From: Limnoperna fortunei
Taxonomy: Eukaryota; Mollusca; Bivalvia; Mytilida; Modiolidae
Direction of reading: 5' to 3'
DNA length: 64,000 bases
NCBI GenBank assembly: GCA_944474755.1
Contig: OX104111.1
Coordinates: 101,113,178 to 101,177,177, forward strand
Shown: positions 22,312 to 33,829 of the stretch, one piece after another
Position numbering within the stretch: the first letter of the stretch is position 1
How the letters are laid out: each line of letters opens with the position of its first letter
Position numbers and translations under genes: made by a program
Notes under the pieces: generated by a model
The model's database searches: none
What the model was told of the DNA's origin: nothing
Seen by the model: only the letters and a program-made list of their open reading frames with translations

Positions 22312-23787
22312 GAGGCTCCCAGGAGCCTGTATCGCTCACCTGAACCTGAAACCAAGCAACCCTTTTTTATCCAGCCTTTCTTTGCTATAAGGAATTGCCC
22401 GACACTTCTACAAAGGTCATTAATTTTGAGGGAAATAACTCCTATAAGAACGAGCTTTTGATGCCTAGAGGGAGAAGGGAGGTTCACTTCAAATTTGCTG
22501 TACCTGTTATACTTTTTTAACTATCAGCCGAAAACTCTCTTGATCCCCCCTGTCTATTTTAAGCCAACGTAGCTATGTAGGTAGTCAGCTGTCATGATTT
22601 GCACAATTCTGGTAGAGGAAATCCTTATGATGATGTGTGCAATGTTTCAAAGCAGTCCTTTCATTGGTTAAAGAGAAGAAGATTTTTAAAAATCAATTAA
22701 AATTTTTTTTTTTAAAGTTCAAGGAGAATAATTCCTTAACGGTTCATCAGATAATCTTGACCCTTAAGTCATTTTTGTAACCCTCATAGAGCAGAACAAT
22801 TAAGCAATGCTAACTTTTTCTCTATTTCTAATAATTTTCAAGATTTTGAAGCAAAAATGGAAAAAAATCATCAATTTTGACAATTAAAGGGCTACAAGGA
22901 GTCATCATACAACTTCGACCCAAAGGAGTGCTTGGTAGAGCTTTCAATGCCAATGAAGGCATGTCTCTTTGGTTTTCCTGTATCCGTTATACTTTTTGAA
23001 CTATAAGCCAAAAACTTATTTTTGACCCCCCCCCCCCTCTGTTCTATTTTTAGCCATGGCGGCCATGTTGGTAAATCTGTGGCCATGGTTGGTGCAAACT
23101 TGGTTGAGGACATTTGACGAAGTTTCAAAGCACAGTACTTTCAGTGGTTACAGAGGAGAAGATTTTTAAAAATTATTATAGCCGATAAAAAAAAACATTT
23201 CAAGGAATAACTCTTAAACGGTTAATCAAACAATCTTGACCCTAAAGCCATTTTTGTAGCTATCATAGAGCAGAGCAATAAAGCAATGCTAACTTTTTCT
23301 GTAGTTCTAATAATTTTAAAGATTTTGAGGCAAAAATGGCAAAAATCCATTTCGACAAATAAAGGGTAATAACTCCTACAAGGAGTCATCATACAACTTC
23401 GACCCATGGGAGTGTTTGGTAGAGCTTTTGATGCCAATTAAGGCATGTCTCTTCGGTTTTCCTGTATCTGTTATACTTTTTGAACTATAAGCCAAAAACT
23501 GTATTTTGACCCTCCTGTTATATTTTTAGCCATGGCGGCCCTGTTGGTTGGTCTGAGGCCATGATTTGTGAAAACTTTGTAGAGGACATTTTACTGATGA
23601 TGTGTGCAAAGTTTCAAAGCGATCCCGTTAGTGGTTTTGGAGGAGAAGATTTTATATTTGATTTTTTGATTCTGCTTGTCCTTTTTTTTATTGTTTTATT
23701 GATATTGTTGGGCAATGTATTGTTGCATGTAGTGTAAATTCCTTTTGATGGCAATAGCTCCCCTGACCCTCAGGTCAGGTGAGCTAA
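22312..23787 (+). mobile_element. Element A subtype with ~480-bp internal duplication
   Basis: Starts AGAGGCTCCCAGGAGCC then TGTATCGCTCACCTGA. It ends GGCAATAGCTCCCCTGACC then CTCAGGTCAGGTGAGCTAAA. Internally, CTACAAGGAGTCATCATACA recurs 484 nt apart (22892, 23376) with its surroundings (GTAGAGCTTT, GGCATGTCTCTT, TTTTTGAACTATAAGCCAAA, TTTTTAGCCATGGCGGCC). So this copy is built of two ~480-bp units instead of ~167-bp ones. Confidence 0.75.
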
Positions 23788-24172
23788 AAAACTGGATTTT
23801 TTACTTTTAAGGGCATAACAACTTCGATAAAATGGAGGCGTTTGTAGAACTTTTGACCATCAGAGTTTTCATATCTGTTATAGTTTTTGAGTTATAATCC
23901 ATTTTAATATTTTACCATATGCTCTATTTTTAGTAACAGTGGCCACTTTTTTCATTGAATCCATTCAAAATGATGATCGTTTGTTTCCAACATGCTATAT
24001 ACATGTATCTTTCTTGCAAGGTTCAAGTCAAATTGGTTCATAGGATAGGATTTAAAAAATTGTTTATGAACGACAGACAACTACAGAATCATAGTGATGG
24101 CAGGAAATTTCTAGCAGAAAATCCATTTGTTCATTGAAAACAACACATATAACATTAGTTTTGTAATTATAA

Positions 24173-24178
24173 TTTATT
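24173..24178 (-). terminator. NDUFB6: NDUFB6 poly(A) signal candidate
   Basis: AATAAA on the minus strand, 70 nt past the NDUFB6 stop codon, in an AT-rich 3' UTR. Good position for the mRNA 3' end. Confidence 0.6.
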
Positions 24179-24247
24179 TTTAACACAATTTATACATGTA
24201 TGTTAATACAGCTGGCAACTGAAGTACAGTCAACAAAAATATCCAAA

Positions 24248-24364
24248 CTATATCCTATCGTACATTTCCGTATCCCAGCTGGTTTTTCCATCTCGCAAGG
24301 CTTTTCTTCCTTTAAAGCCACGATCATAGAAATCACTTGACTCTCTATCTTTCAACGAAAACCC
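24248..24364 (-). CDS. NDUFB6: NDUFB6 terminal coding exon
   Basis: Acceptor TTTATTTCAG before 24364. Reads GFSLKDRESSDFYDRGFKG, then RKALRDGKTSWDTEMYDRI and TAG at 24248-24250. Phase 0. The SSDFYDRGF stretch resembles the C-terminus of insect ND-B17. Confidence 0.82.
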   Translation of the reverse strand, partial: GFSLKDRESSDFYDRGFKGRKALRDGKTSWDTEMYDRI

Positions 24365-27300
24365 CTGAAATAAATAACATATAAAATGTTTTTTGGACAA
24401 TATTATACCCAGTACATTATAAACATAGACATAATAATATAAATATTTAAGAAAAGCACAATACTTTTACAATCTGTCCTGCTTTAACGATCTACAATTG
24501 CTCATCAAACAAGAAATCCTGCAACATGTTACTAAATGTGTGTAACTGCTAGTACACTAATATTGTGCTTTTATTGGGTGAATACTTGTGCTAAATAATT
24601 TTTTTCCTTGCATGTCCTGAAAATGGCTGTAATACTGATTGCTAAATATTAATCACTAAATTTTTTCCTGGTAAGCTGCTATATAAATAAAATTTTAAAA
24701 TATACCCTAATTAGCAATGTATATAAACTTTTTATCCAAAACTGTTCGAAAGATTTTTTTACTAGTAGTTAAAATTGTTTGCAAGTTTCGGTTTTAACTC
24801 CATTCTCAGCAATGTTTCAGTTGTATCATGGCATCCAGATTTTATTACATGAGGAAGTGGGAGTGCCCTGTGAAAACCCAAACCTTTGGTAGGAAAACAA
24901 CATTTTGATATTTAATTTAATCATTTCTGTATTTATCATATCTTGTATGGCATTAAGGAGTACATGTATTTTAAGCCACCACTTTATTTAGAAGACTTCA
25001 AAAGATTACCACCCAAAGATCATCCATGGAATATGGTTACTTTTGTAAAATTAAAATGTTAATACAAATATTTTGGGTCCATTTAAAGGTTCTATGGTAT
25101 CAAGTAAAATGATTCATAAATGATGACTGATGTATTAAAATGTGACTGCAAAAGCTCATAAAGACTTACTAGTGCTCTATCTTTTTCTCCATATATGGTC
25201 CATCCATACACATTTTCCCAGGTCTACAACAAAAACCCAGTCAAATATAACAAGTGTGGACACAGAAAAATGTCTCCACCGCATTCCACATCAGTAACAA
25301 AAAATGGAAGAATGTGTCCATGGGACACAGATGCCCCCGCTAAATGAAGTCCCAAACAGGAAGTAGTTGTCCGACAGGTCTGAAAGTTGCTTAGGACATA
25401 CAACTTGTGATACTGAACCACCCTGCCAAATTTCAAATTGTTCTCATGTACAGTTTCTGAGAAAAGCTTCACGGAAATTTGTACGTACGGACGGACATAT
25501 TTACGTACAAATGAAGTCCCAAACAGGAAGTAGTTGTCCGACAGGTCTGAAAGTTGCTTAGGACGTACAACTTGTGATACTGAACCACCCTGCCAAATTT
25601 CAAATTGTTCTCATGTACGGTTTCTGAGAAAAGCTTGACGGAAATTCGTACATACGGACAGACGTATTTACGTACAAATGAAGTCCCAAACAGGAAGTAG
25701 TTGTCTGACAGGTCTGAAAGTCACTTAGGACGTACAACTTGTGATACTGAACCACCCTGCCAAATTTCAAATTGTTCTCATGTACAGTTTCTGAGAAAAG
25801 CTTGACGGAAATTCGTTCGGACGTACGGACAGACAGACGGATGGACGGACATGAGTAAAACTTAATGCCCCCGACATGTCCTCGCGGGGGCATAAAAAAA
25901 TAACGTCATAAGCATTACGTAAATAGCATTAAATTGTATTAATTCAAAATATAAAATGCATGGTTACAGAGAAACAAACCTAATTCAAAAACTATAACTT
26001 CGACCATAAAATTGAGGTCATGGTCAGTTGAAACCTACTAGACACTCATGTATTAATCATTAGCAATCTATATACAATGTACCAAATACTATCATCCTAC
26101 CATGCATGGTTACAGAGGAAGTGCCCTAATCCAAACACTTTAACATAGCCGCTGCACCATGAAATGGAGGTCAAGGTCAGGTGACACCTACCATACAGTC
26201 ATGTACTATTCATCAGCAACCTATATACGAAATATTGTCATCCTACCATGCGTGGTTACAGAGAAACTGTCGTAACTCAAAAAATTTAATGTAGTAGCTG
26301 GACTGTGAAATTGAGGTTAAGGTTCAGGTGACTGACTGGCAAGTACTCATCATAAGCTTCCACAGGACTAAATTTGATGGACCTCGGGCTTGGGCTTACA
26401 AAGATATGAAGCAAGATGTCCAAGTGTTTATGCCGTTGCAGCCGCTGGATTCCCATACATATGTCTCGCCTCCAGCGACTATCGTCGCAGGCGAGAGAAA
26501 AATATGTTAAGGAGATTCTATTTTCCTTTGAAGTCAAAACCTTTAATTTGTTCTGTAAGTCATGCCAAGGCAGCCACTTTGGATTTATAATCAAAAATAT
26601 TTAAAAAATTTAAAAGTCTAAAATGGCCAGGTTGTAAAGCAAGTGCCTTAATAAATAGGGAATGGATTACAATGTGTCAAAACTGTTGAGGAGCTGATTA
26701 CACAAAACAGAACCATTATATATACCAGAGGCTCTTAAGAGCCTGTATCGCTCACCTGATTTTATAGGCAATGAAGATGGCATTTCCCTGATGTTAAAGT
26801 AAGTCCTGTAATTTTCAATAAACTTTAAATAGGACCATCCAAACAATATTACTTGAAAGCTTTGTTTCATTGGTTAACCAGTTGTATAGAGAAGATTTTT
26901 TTTATTTGCCCATAGGGTCCTATGTTAAACTAAGTCCTGCCGGGGAGGTGGCCATTTTGAATTTCCAATTGCCATAAAAAACATAAACTTTATAAAGGAC
27001 CATCCAAACAATATTGCTAGTAAGTTTTTTTTTCCATTGTTTAACCGGTTTCAGAGAAGAAGCCTTTAAACACTTTTTCCCATAGGGTCCTATGTTAAAC
27101 TAAGTCCTGCGGTAGCGGGCATTTTGAATTTCCAATTGCCATAAAAAACATAAACTTTATAGAGGACCATTCAAACAATATTGCTAGTAAGTTTTTGTTT
27201 CCATTGATTAACCGGTTTCAGAGAAGAAGCCTTTAAAAACTTTTTCCCATAGGGTCCTATGTAAAACTAAGTCCTGCGGTAGCGGCCATTTTGAATCTCC

Positions 27301-30300
27301 AGTTGGCATAAAAATCATAAACTTTATAAAGGACCATCCAAACAATATTGCTAGTAAGTTTTGTTTTGATTGGTTAACCGGTTTCAGAGAAGAAGCCCTT
27401 TTTAACCTTTTTCACATAGGGGTCCAATGTTAAACTAAGTCCTGCGGTGGCGGCCATTTTGAATATCAGATTGGGATAAGAAACATTAACTTTATTGAGG
27501 GCCATCCAAGCAATATTGCTAGTAAGTTTTGTTTCCATTGGTTGGCCGGTTTCAGAAAAGAAGCCTTTCAAACTTTTTCCCATAGGGTCCTATGTTAAAT
27601 TAAGTCCTGCGGTGGCAGCCATTTTGAATTTCCAATTGCCATAAAAAACACAAACTTTATAGAGGACCATCCAAACAATATTGCTAGTAAGTTTTTGTTT
27701 CCATTGATTAACCGGTTTCAGAGAAGAAGCCTTTTAAAACTTTTTCCCATAGGGTTCTATGTTAAACTAAGTCCTGCAGTGGCGGCCATTTTGAATTTCC
27801 AATTCCCATCTAAAACACAAACTTTATAGAGGACCATCTCAACAATATTGCTAGTAAGTTTTGTTATGATTGGTTAAACGGTTTCAGAGAAGAAGCCCTT
27901 TTTAACTTTTTTCCCATAGGGTCCTATGTTAAACTAAGTCTTGAGGTGGCGGCCATATTGGTTTACCAATCAAAATAAAAAACACAAACTTTGTAAAGGT
28001 CCATCCAATGAACATTATGGCCAAGTTTGGTTTCAATTGGCCAAGTGTTTTCAGAGAAGAAGATTAAAATGTAAAAAGTTTACAGACGCCGCCGCCGCCG
28101 CCGACGGACGCAAAGTGATAACAATAGCACACATGACCCTTTGGGTCAGGTGAGCTAATAAAACGTGCAAAAGAATGACAAAGGAATGTCCCATGTCTAG
28201 AAAACGGGAATACATTTCTTAAAAAATTTCATGAAATCAGGTGCACAACATCATTAGGTTTGCAATCTTCTATGAAGTTTCAAGGTTATGGGTTCAAAAC
28301 TGTAAGGAGTTGATTACACCCTCTTATGAAAAATTTCCAAGTCTGGAAAAATGGGCAAAAATTTATCAAACAATTCCATAATAGTGAAGCACAACTTCGA
28401 TACATGTGCAATCTTTAGAAGGTTTCAACCTCGTTCTTATATTTTCCTTAAAAACTATAATAAAAATATCTAAAGCATAAAAACCATAGTGAAAATAACT
28501 TTATGAAGTTTGGTACTGGTAGAATTTCTGAAAAATCCTGCATTATACTGGTACATGCATAATATAAAATTCAACAGAATGTCTGAAACATCCTCCATTA
28601 TACTGGTACATGCATAATATTAAATTCAACAGAATATCCAAATGGGAAATAAACCAAACACAAATCTCACATCAATAAAACACTAAGACAACACCAAATC
28701 ACAAAAAAAAAGAATTAAAGAAATAACAACATACGACATAACATACTAGCTTGCAACAGTCACAAAAAACAGTATGTTGTTCGAATGAAACCCTATCCCT
28801 CCCCTTTGACATGTGTTGTAAAACTTCAGTAATACAAACATAATGGTATAATATACTGGCTTGGAACAGGCATACTAGTACTGCTATACTAAACTTATGT
28901 GAAGGTCCTGAACCAGCTAAGGGGTCATCCATAATTTTCAACATTTTTCACGAGTTTGCAAAGAGCACTATAGGGGGGAGGGGTTTCAATTTCAACATTT
29001 TTTCTGTACATTCTTTAAACTTCCGGTAATGTGGATGTGCAGACTTGCAAAAAATGTTGACATACTCTTTTGGTGGGAGGAAGGGGGTTTTCAAAAAGAG
29101 TGCTCTTTGCAAACTTGTGAAAAATGTTGACAATTATGGATGACCCCTAAAGGGATTCTATAACCCAACATTTAAAATGTATGGTGAGTACAAATACTTG
29201 TTACATTACCAAGTTTTGATATGAAACTGATGGACTAATGGTTTTTGAGTTAGACAATGCTGCAGTCTTATGCATAATTATATTTTGTTCAAGACAATAA
29301 TAGCAAGTCATCAAAGGCATAAAAAATATCTTCAGTAAGCATACACTAATTTTGTTTATTTTTAAACAATCAATGTATTCAATTCTATATGTCCATCTAC
29401 ATGTGTTCAATACAAAAATCAAAATAGATAATTAGAATGAAAAAAATAATGTGCTGTACATAAATAAAAGCAAGTACTCACATTTGCTGCATACTTCATC
29501 TGATACCAAGTCAACCAAACAAATGAAAAGGTCAAAAGACTTCTTGATATCAATGCTCTTGACAAACCTGCATACTTTGCACCCTAAAAAGAGTACATTT
29601 TACCAAGTTATGTATGTCATATGGTAAATTAAGTAAAAAGAATTTACATCATTGCAGCAAGAAAGTGTGAATTACTATTGTTTGTCTACATTTAAAATCA
29701 AATACTATAAATAGCAATAGCTATGAATATAAGGCAATTGGTTTTTGATAGGGCTTTCATACTGGGTAATGGGTATCTCCTGTGAGCTTGTTAGGGTGAA
29801 CCTGAGATATCACAGTGAGAAAGCCACTAACAAAATACAATTGCCTTAAGTCATTTTTTGTTTTATATTGGTAATTTATAACCAGAATTATAAATGAAGT
29901 AGAACTGGAGGTAGTTAATGACATCATAGTTAAACATCTATTATGTATTTTTGTTAAATACACTTTTACAAATATTTGAAAACATTGAAATTAAATTTTT
30001 TGAAAGTGACTGCATAAATACTCATTTTTAGTATCTTTCAATTTTTGCAGTAATCAAATCAACATGTGCAGCATAATATATTTATAAGACTTCTTGGATC
30101 CGAGTCGCCCTCTAATGCAATCCCATTAAATGGGAGAGCTAGTGAAGACACAGGGTTTGTAATAAAATTGGATGTCAGAACACCACTCTCGATAAAGATC
30201 ATAATATTTTAACATGTTTTTCACTTTCAACTTTATATACTGATAAAATTAACTAGAGTCGCATCAAAAATATTTAGAGTCGGGTAACCGTAAACAGTCA

Positions 30301-32283
30301 TATATTTTTGTTTGGCCTACATTAATATATGCAATTATCAAAGAATCTTCAATCAACATAAATTATTAGTGATTTTTTTTCCGACGCAGTCGGTATTATA
30401 TTCACTTTTTACCCTTTGACCTCATGACACTTCACCTCTCGTAATTCTGTTTCTTGATTGGTTAAAAACCAATTGGACGGGGGTTCGAAACAGGGTGGTA
30501 AATTGGCCAGGGGCTCGGAACAGGGTGGTAATTCACCTTTCAAATTGTGTACTATTATTATTAGATTTTACCGTCTGTTTGTTTATAAAATTATTTCATA
30601 GTGCAATTTAAGTATAAAGAAAGATAGAGATGGCCTGCAGTTTGTAAAATTTTATATCAAACAACTTGTACAAAAATGTTAAAATATTTTTTATTTGAAG
30701 TATAGCGCAAATTAAATGCATATTAACACGCTGGATTTAAAAACCAATTGGACGGGGGTTCGGAACAGGGTGGTAAATTGGCCAGGGGCTCGGAACAGGG
30801 TGGTAATTCACCTTTCAAATTGTGTACTATTATTTATTTATTAGATTTTACCGTCTGTTTGTTTATAAAATTATTTCATAGTGCAATTTAAGTATATAAT
30901 TACGAACGATAGAGATGGCCTGCAGTTTGTAAAATTTTATATCAAACAACTTGTACAAAAATGTTAAAATATTTTTTATTTGAAGTACAGCGCAAATTAA
31001 ATGCATATTAACACGCTGGATTTTAGCGGGCTTATATGGAGGATAAAAAAGACGAAGAGACGAAATTTTAATTAATTTCTAAATACAAATTAACAATCAT
31101 TTTATATTCATGTTGATATTAAATTAAATGTATTATTGTTCTTGGGCGTCCTTCGTAGTACACACATAGATAGAGAGTTGTGGCTCTAATTGTAAAGTAT
31201 ACTTTGCTTATTCAGTAAATTTTAAACTATAAACATTTTATTACAAAATTTCTAATATTCAATTTGTTTACATTATTGTATAACTGCTTTGGTGCTCGCA
31301 GAAAAACTTCATTTCTATATCTTAGGCATTGGTTTTCAATACATAATAGCAATAAACTTTCTGGAATACATGTACATGTAAAGCAAAGTACATGTAGTTG
31401 TATGTACATTATCAATTTTAGGTTAACTGTATGCTTGGTAAATCTGTTAATATCGAAAACACGTAAATAAAAGGGGGCACACATGTATAAATGAATAATT
31501 TCAAACTCGTTTAATCTGGGACTAGTGTTAATTTATAGGTTCATGATTTCATTCACGTAGTAATAATTGTCCGTCAGTACTTCCCCCAACAAATTTCCAT
31601 CAAACATTTCTGGTCTATAGAAATGGGGAATTTGTATGACAATAAAGGCGATGCGTAGTTCAATGCATAACTCAATTTATATCTTTACTGCGTCAGTTAT
31701 CTTTTTTAAAGATAGTACTTGTTTAATTATAATTTCAAGATTTCATGTTTTAAAGTTTGCCTTTTAAACCATTTCATTGTAAGAAGTAAACAATTTAACA
31801 GGTGTCAAAGTTGATGCTGATTGGACTCTTCACAGGTGCTGAATTGACTAATACCAGGTGCCGAATTGACTTTTGTTGTTGGTGCCGATTTGACTTGCAC
31901 GTGAGAAATTGGTTGCTGACCAGTAGTTTTACTTTTTCACTTACAATAACTGGAGTTAGCATTCTTTGATATAAATTTAGCGGCACTCTGTATAATCTTT
32001 TTATTGGATTAACTGGCTGTGTTAATGTTTCTAATGCTTCTTGCACATCTGCTGGTTCGTCTGGTTTCAAGCGTTGGTCGATTATCCACTGCTTTCTTAG
32101 GGCCCTTTCTTCAGCGGTCATTCCACTACCGGACAGACGTTGCCTTTCATAGGGCATGGGCTCAATACTCAAAGGAGGATATCTACTTTTCATACACCTA
32201 TGGTGCATTTCCATCCTCTTTTTTAGTTCCCATGCCTCCTCGTTCGGCTTGGGAAGATTTTCTAAGTTTGTATTTTCCGTCAT
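24248..32283 (-). CDS. NDUFB6: NADH dehydrogenase 1 beta subcomplex subunit 6 (gene span)
   Basis: Accessory subunit (B17) of mitochondrial complex I, in the membrane-arm proximal-pump region. Four coding exons, all joined at phase 0 (113, 34, 18 and 38 codons plus stop), give about 203 residues. This is longer than the ~128 of the human protein because of an N-terminal extension. Family features are MTAEERALRKQWIIDQRLKP followed by DEPADV, then NPIKRLYRVPL (exon 1), a hydrophobic helix LLTFSFVWLTWYQMKY (exon 2), and a polar C-terminus with SSDFYDRGFKG resembling the insect B17 ending (exons 3-4). I chose the ATG at 32283 as the first in-frame methionine preceding conserved-looking sequence. 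The introns hold elements A, B, C, a MITE and a tandem duplication. No disabling change is seen. Confidence 0.86.
24775..24900 (-). mobile_element. SINE 3' fragment
   Basis: Minus-strand, 5'-truncated copy of the tRNA-derived SINE (CAGCAATGTTTCAGTTGTATC, CATGGCATCCAGATTTTATT, GAGGAAGTGGGAGTGCCC). It lies in the last NDUFB6 intron. Confidence 0.6.
25170..25223 (-). CDS. NDUFB6: NDUFB6 coding exon 3
   Basis: An 18-codon micro-exon reading TWENVYGWTIYGEKDRAL. Acceptor TTTGTTGTAG before it and donor GTAAGT after it; phase 0 at both ends. Too short to appear as an open frame. Identified from splice sites, phase and position between exons 2 and 4. Confidence 0.8.
25250..26497 (+). mobile_element. 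Element B (GTGTGGACACAG...GCAGGCGAGA), with nested element C
   Basis: Starts ACAAGTGTGGACACAG, AAAAATGTCTC and ends CATATGTCTCGCCTCC ... CGTCGCAGGCGAGA. The TCTCGCCTGC and GCAGGCGAGA ends are inverted. The body has diverged 146-bp units containing CATGGTTACAGAG, GTGAAATTGAGGTCAAGGTC and TCATGTAC. Element C (25306-25893) is inserted near the 5' end. Other copies: 45594-46386 and 47009-47541. No ORF of note; a non-autonomous element with internal tandem units. In an NDUFB6 intron. Confidence 0.75.
25306..25893 (+). mobile_element. Element C (ATGCCCCCGC...GCGGGGGCAT) with three 167-bp units
   Basis: Ends GATGCCCCCGC and GCGGGGGCAT are inverted. The inner repeat starts AATGAAGTCCCAAACAGG at 25343, 25510 and 25677, exactly 167 bp apart. 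Units share GTTGTCCGACAGGTCTGAAA, GATACTGAACCACCCTGCC and AGCTTGACGGAAATTCGT. A GGACGGAC tract precedes the 3' end. Inserted in element B. Confidence 0.85.
26727..28157 (+). mobile_element. Element A, best-preserved copy, seven ~167-bp units
   Basis: 5' motif AGAGGCTCTTAAGAGCC then TGTATCGCTCACCTGA. 3' end (GCC)n, GACGGACGCAAAGTGATAAC, then GACCCTTTGGGTCAGGTGAG. Unit landmarks GGGTCCTATGTTAAACTAAG fall at 26915, 27085, 27252, 27420, 27585, 27752 and 27919 (spacing 165-170). The architecture (short flanks, tandem core, triplet/microsatellite tract, small 3' palindrome) resembles pearl/Helitron-like elements of bivalves. In an NDUFB6 intron. Confidence 0.85.
28158..28920. other. NDUFB6 intron stretch with a 57-bp duplication
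   Basis: No gene seen. A ~57-bp imperfect tandem duplication (CATTATACTGGTACATGCAT, AATTCAACAGAAT) occupies 28520-28640. The remainder is AT-rich. Confidence 0.5.
28921..29147. mobile_element. MITE with ~48-bp TIRs and TAA target duplication
   Basis: Left end GGGGTCATCCATAATTTTCA and the opposite-strand right end GGGGTCATCCATAATTGTCA continue as near-identical inverted repeats for about 48 bp (through GTTTGCAAAGAGCAC). TAA flanks at 28918-28920 and 29148-29150. 227 bp, non-coding. The TAA target and G-rich ends suggest a PIF/Harbinger-type MITE. Confidence 0.85.
29482..29583 (-). CDS. NDUFB6: NDUFB6 coding exon 2 (membrane helix)
   Basis: Acceptor CTTTTTAG before 29583, donor GTGAGT after 29482. 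It reads GAKYAGLSRALISRS then LLTFSFVWLTWYQMKYAAN: 34 codons, phase 0 at both ends. It carries the single transmembrane helix of the family followed by the YxMKY-type motif. Confidence 0.87.
30463..31024. repeat. Two-copy ~276-bp tandem duplication
   Basis: The sequence from AAAAACCAATTGGACGGGGG to CACGCTGGATTT occurs at 30464-30738 and again at 30739-31024. There are only small indels and a few substitutions, so the duplication is recent. It includes the paired motif CTCGGAACAGGGTGGTAATT. In the first NDUFB6 intron. Confidence 0.85.
31945..32283 (-). CDS. NDUFB6: NDUFB6 coding exon 1
   Basis: 113 codons from ATG 32283, ending ...RMLTPVI with donor GTAAGTG. The open frame runs on past the donor to about 31795, but those residues are intron translation and are excluded. 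A more upstream in-frame ATG (32409) exists; the intervening sequence looks non-conserved, so the start is not certain. Confidence 0.85.
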
Positions 32284-32805
32284 GTTGTTGTCCTTCAATA
32301 TATTACTGTCAGCTGGTACCCGGTAGTTTTCGTTGCATAAGATAATCCAGACTTGCTTCTCAAGACCAAAGGTAACCGGACTACTGGGACCAAAACAAAT
32401 TCGGACCATTACATATTCGGACTATAACAAATTTGGACTACAACAAATTCGGCATACTGTTTTGAAATAGGGATTTTATGAACAAATTCAACTTATACAA
32501 TTAAAATGCATAATATTTAGTTGATAATATTTTAGTTACAGTTTCATATAGTCATAATTATGATAAAAAAAAGAGGGTACGATTATTCGTTCTAGACAAA
32601 TAAGGATTCAATTAAGACATGGCTTAAATGAAATGGCTTGGTAGAGTTACTTAATTTTAACAATTATTTACCATAATAAGGACGTTTATGTTAATCGTGA
32701 TTATCCACTTAATCATGATTATGCTAAAGTAATGTCTTGGACTTGCCCCTTCTAATGGCAGTCCAATTTTTGTGAGCCATGACCTTTACATCACCATTAA
32801 ACAAT
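32284..32805. other. NDUFB6 5' flank with degenerate CAAATTCGGA motifs
   Basis: Upstream of the NDUFB6 ATG. At 32391-32453 four imperfect ~17-nt repeats (ACAAATTCGGACCATT, CATATTCGGACTAT, ACAAATTTGGACTAC, ACAAATTCGGCAT) lie near the putative 5' UTR. No clear TATA box or initiator can be assigned. Confidence 0.35.
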
Positions 32806-33267
32806 TTAACTACTGTAGTCTTTTAAATTATCAAGTTGCCACGAAAAGATATGAGTGATCACTGGTGTCCGTTGTATTCCATTACTAATGAACCAATTTA
32901 GATACATGGAAGGCATCACCGGTTGATTAACAAAACTTGAGTCGTAGTTAGGTCCTGATACATCTGGGTCAAAATGAGGAACATCGATGAGTTCGTTTTA
33001 ACTGACATTGGCCTTGCTTGTTGAATAATTTAATGTGAATCCAAGGTCAGCCACTTTTTGTAATGCCGAATCTAAGTTAAATCGATTTATGCGTTTTGGC
33101 TCTTGGTCGGCATGGTAACAAGAGTTATCTTTCTTTTGAGGCTGACGACCTCTTATCTTTATCCGCATGTCAACTTTTTGCTGCTGACCCAATAACCCAA
33201 ATGATATCATTTCAATTTTTGTAAACTTGATTAATGTACCACGACCTAGCAAGGAGGCTAGGTACAA
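32806..33267 (-). pseudogene. Unidentified coding-like frame with one internal stop
   Basis: Minus-strand frame of 153 codons interrupted by a single TAA (after ...STSKANVS). Upstream reads ...KVDMRIKIRGRQPQKK ... NRFNLDSALQKVADLGFTLN. Downstream in the same frame are NELIDVPHFDPDVSGPNYDS, SFVNQPVMPSMYLNWFISNG and IQRTPVITHIFSWQLDN. Composition is protein-like on both sides of the stop. I recognise no family; it may be a decayed gene or a mobile-element protein fragment. Confidence 0.4.
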
Positions 33268-33319
33268 TTAATTGAATATATGTTAATTTGGCGTTCCATA
33301 TTAGCAGTGCTAATGTCAA

Positions 33320-33810
33320 AATTAAAAGTTAAAACTCGCCCACCCACCACCTCTTTTTATAGGCTGGTGACCTTGACCATTGATGGAATTCTTCTAACAT
33401 CAATAGGCTTCTTACCCCTGATATGTAATAATATCCCAAAGTTTCATTGAAATCGAATGTACACTTTTTGAGTTATTGTTCGGAAGCATTGTTTGCAACT
33501 GTGACCTTGAAATCAGATGGATTTCCCCCAAAACGACAGGCTTCTGATCCATCTGGTACAATACTAATAAACAGTTTCATTGAAATCAAACCAAACTTAT
33601 TTAGTTATTTTCCGGAAACATTCTTTACAAAAAATTGTTGACTGTGACCTTGAAATTTGCCTGATTGTTTCCCAAATCGATAGGCTTCTTACCACCCTGA
33701 TATATAACAATATCCCGTTGTTTTAATTAAATCGGATGCAAGCTTTTTGAATTATCACCCGGAAACCAAATTCGAACGGGCGGACGGACAAAAACTTTTT
33801 TGTATAAAAA
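33320..33810 (+). repeat. Tandem-unit element D, ~130-150-bp units
   Basis: Units share GACCTTGAAATC, GATAGGCTTCTTACC, ATAACAATATCCC, TTTCATTGAAATC and a GTTATT..CCGGAAAC core (33473, 33604, 33752). They end in CGGGCGGACGGACAAAAAC, resembling the GGACGGAC ends of elements B and C. Non-coding. Confidence 0.6.
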
Positions 33811-33829
33811 CTAATTATTATGTTCCAAT

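Noticed and set aside
26286..26594. 102-codon minus-strand frame and its plus-strand shadows
   Set aside because: They lie in the 3' part of element B and recur with variations in the other copies; non-coding repeat.
31795..31944. C-terminal extension of the NDUFB6 exon 1 frame
   Set aside because: It lies past a consensus GTAAGT donor and is dissimilar to the family; exons 2-4 supply the real C-terminus in phase.
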